In this document: one piece after another, positions 63,965-64,000 of the stretch | Layout: the number at the start of each line of letters is the position of its first letter | Numbering within the stretch: the first letter of the stretch is position 1 | From: an uncultured Eubacteriales bacterium | GTDB lineage: Bacteria; Bacillota; Clostridia; Oscillospirales; Acutalibacteraceae | Direction: 5' to 3' | NCBI GenBank assembly: GCA_934456435.1 | Contig: CAKSHH010000003.1 | Coordinates: 62,001-126,000, forward strand | DNA: 64,000 nt | Made by a program: the position numbers and the translations under genes | Notes under the pieces: model-generated | Database searches by the model: none | Seen by the model: only the letters and a program-made list of their open reading frames with translations | Told to the model about the DNA's origin: nothing

Positions 63965-64000
63965 AAATGTCCTCCATATAAATAATGTAATTATATTATA

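Noticed and set aside
1..64000. CRISPR array, prophage or insertion sequence
   Set aside because: No evenly spaced direct repeats, phage structural genes, integrase or transposase were seen. The only mobile-like item is the non-coding element at 34783-35148.

Overview
The window reads as a chromosome segment of a Gram-positive, low-to-medium GC member of the Clostridia, most likely an Oscillospiraceae/Ruminococcaceae-type gut anaerobe. Reasons: strong AGGAGG-type ribosome binding sites, near-consensus TTGACA/TATAAT promoters, ribosomal-protein leaders of the Firmicutes type, the nadD-yqeK-rsfS cluster, YhaM, type I glutamine synthetase, and enzymes for fucose- and rhamnose-containing glycans. 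Species assignment is inference. No prophage, insertion sequence, CRISPR array or rRNA gene was seen.

Layout. 1-5.6 kb: start of a glycosyltransferase gene (runs off the left edge), then a leftward fucose operon (fucU, FGGY kinase, two tandem paralogous membrane proteins, fucI). 5.8-11 kb: comM-like ATPase, PlsC-like acyltransferase, DUF975 protein, ribokinase-family sugar kinase, tRNA-Gln(CUG), ZIP metal transporter. 11-15.6 kb: methionine/one-carbon operon metF - MetH reactivation protein - MetH lacking that domain, then a YbaK deacylase. 15.7-21.6 kb: glnA, yfbR, yhaM, a secreted EEP-fold hydrolase, prmA, GDSL hydrolase. 21.7-32.2 kb: domain-permuted GH3 glycosidase, ABC exporter with XRE regulator, beta-propeller-like lipoprotein, GH78 rhamnosidase, pyrophosphatase. 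32.3-40.2 kb: leuS, a MITE-like element, rsfS-yqeK-nadD fused end-to-end with an ABC transporter pair, an MFS sugar transporter, tRNA-Ala(CGC). 40.2-46 kb: ogg plus a heterodimeric-type ABC exporter, a DnaA-box-like cluster, a small membrane protein, nth. 46-54 kb: galU, RING/DUF2628 protein, prfB, cyclase-family protein, GH29 fucosidase, sugar-phosphate transferase, VanY-like peptidase, M28 peptidase. 54-61.3 kb: lipoprotein, then the leftward rpmG-secE-nusG-rplK-rplA and rplJ-rplL units with a polytopic membrane protein gene between them, then thiN. 61.4-64 kb: two zinc-ribbon membrane proteins flanked by two outward-facing XRE regulators that share an identical terminator hairpin.

How it fits together: GH29, GH78 and GH3 enzymes lack signal peptides, so they probably act in the cytoplasm on imported oligosaccharides; released fucose would enter FucU/FucI/kinase. 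The methionine operon forms a split cobalamin methionine synthase. The most unusual loci are the DnaA-box-like cluster without dnaA (44.8-44.94 kb), the MITE-like element next to leuS, the membrane-protein pair inside the fucose operon, the perfect palindrome over the acyltransferase promoter, and the zinc-ribbon/XRE module at the right edge. I saw no clearly new defence or mobile system.
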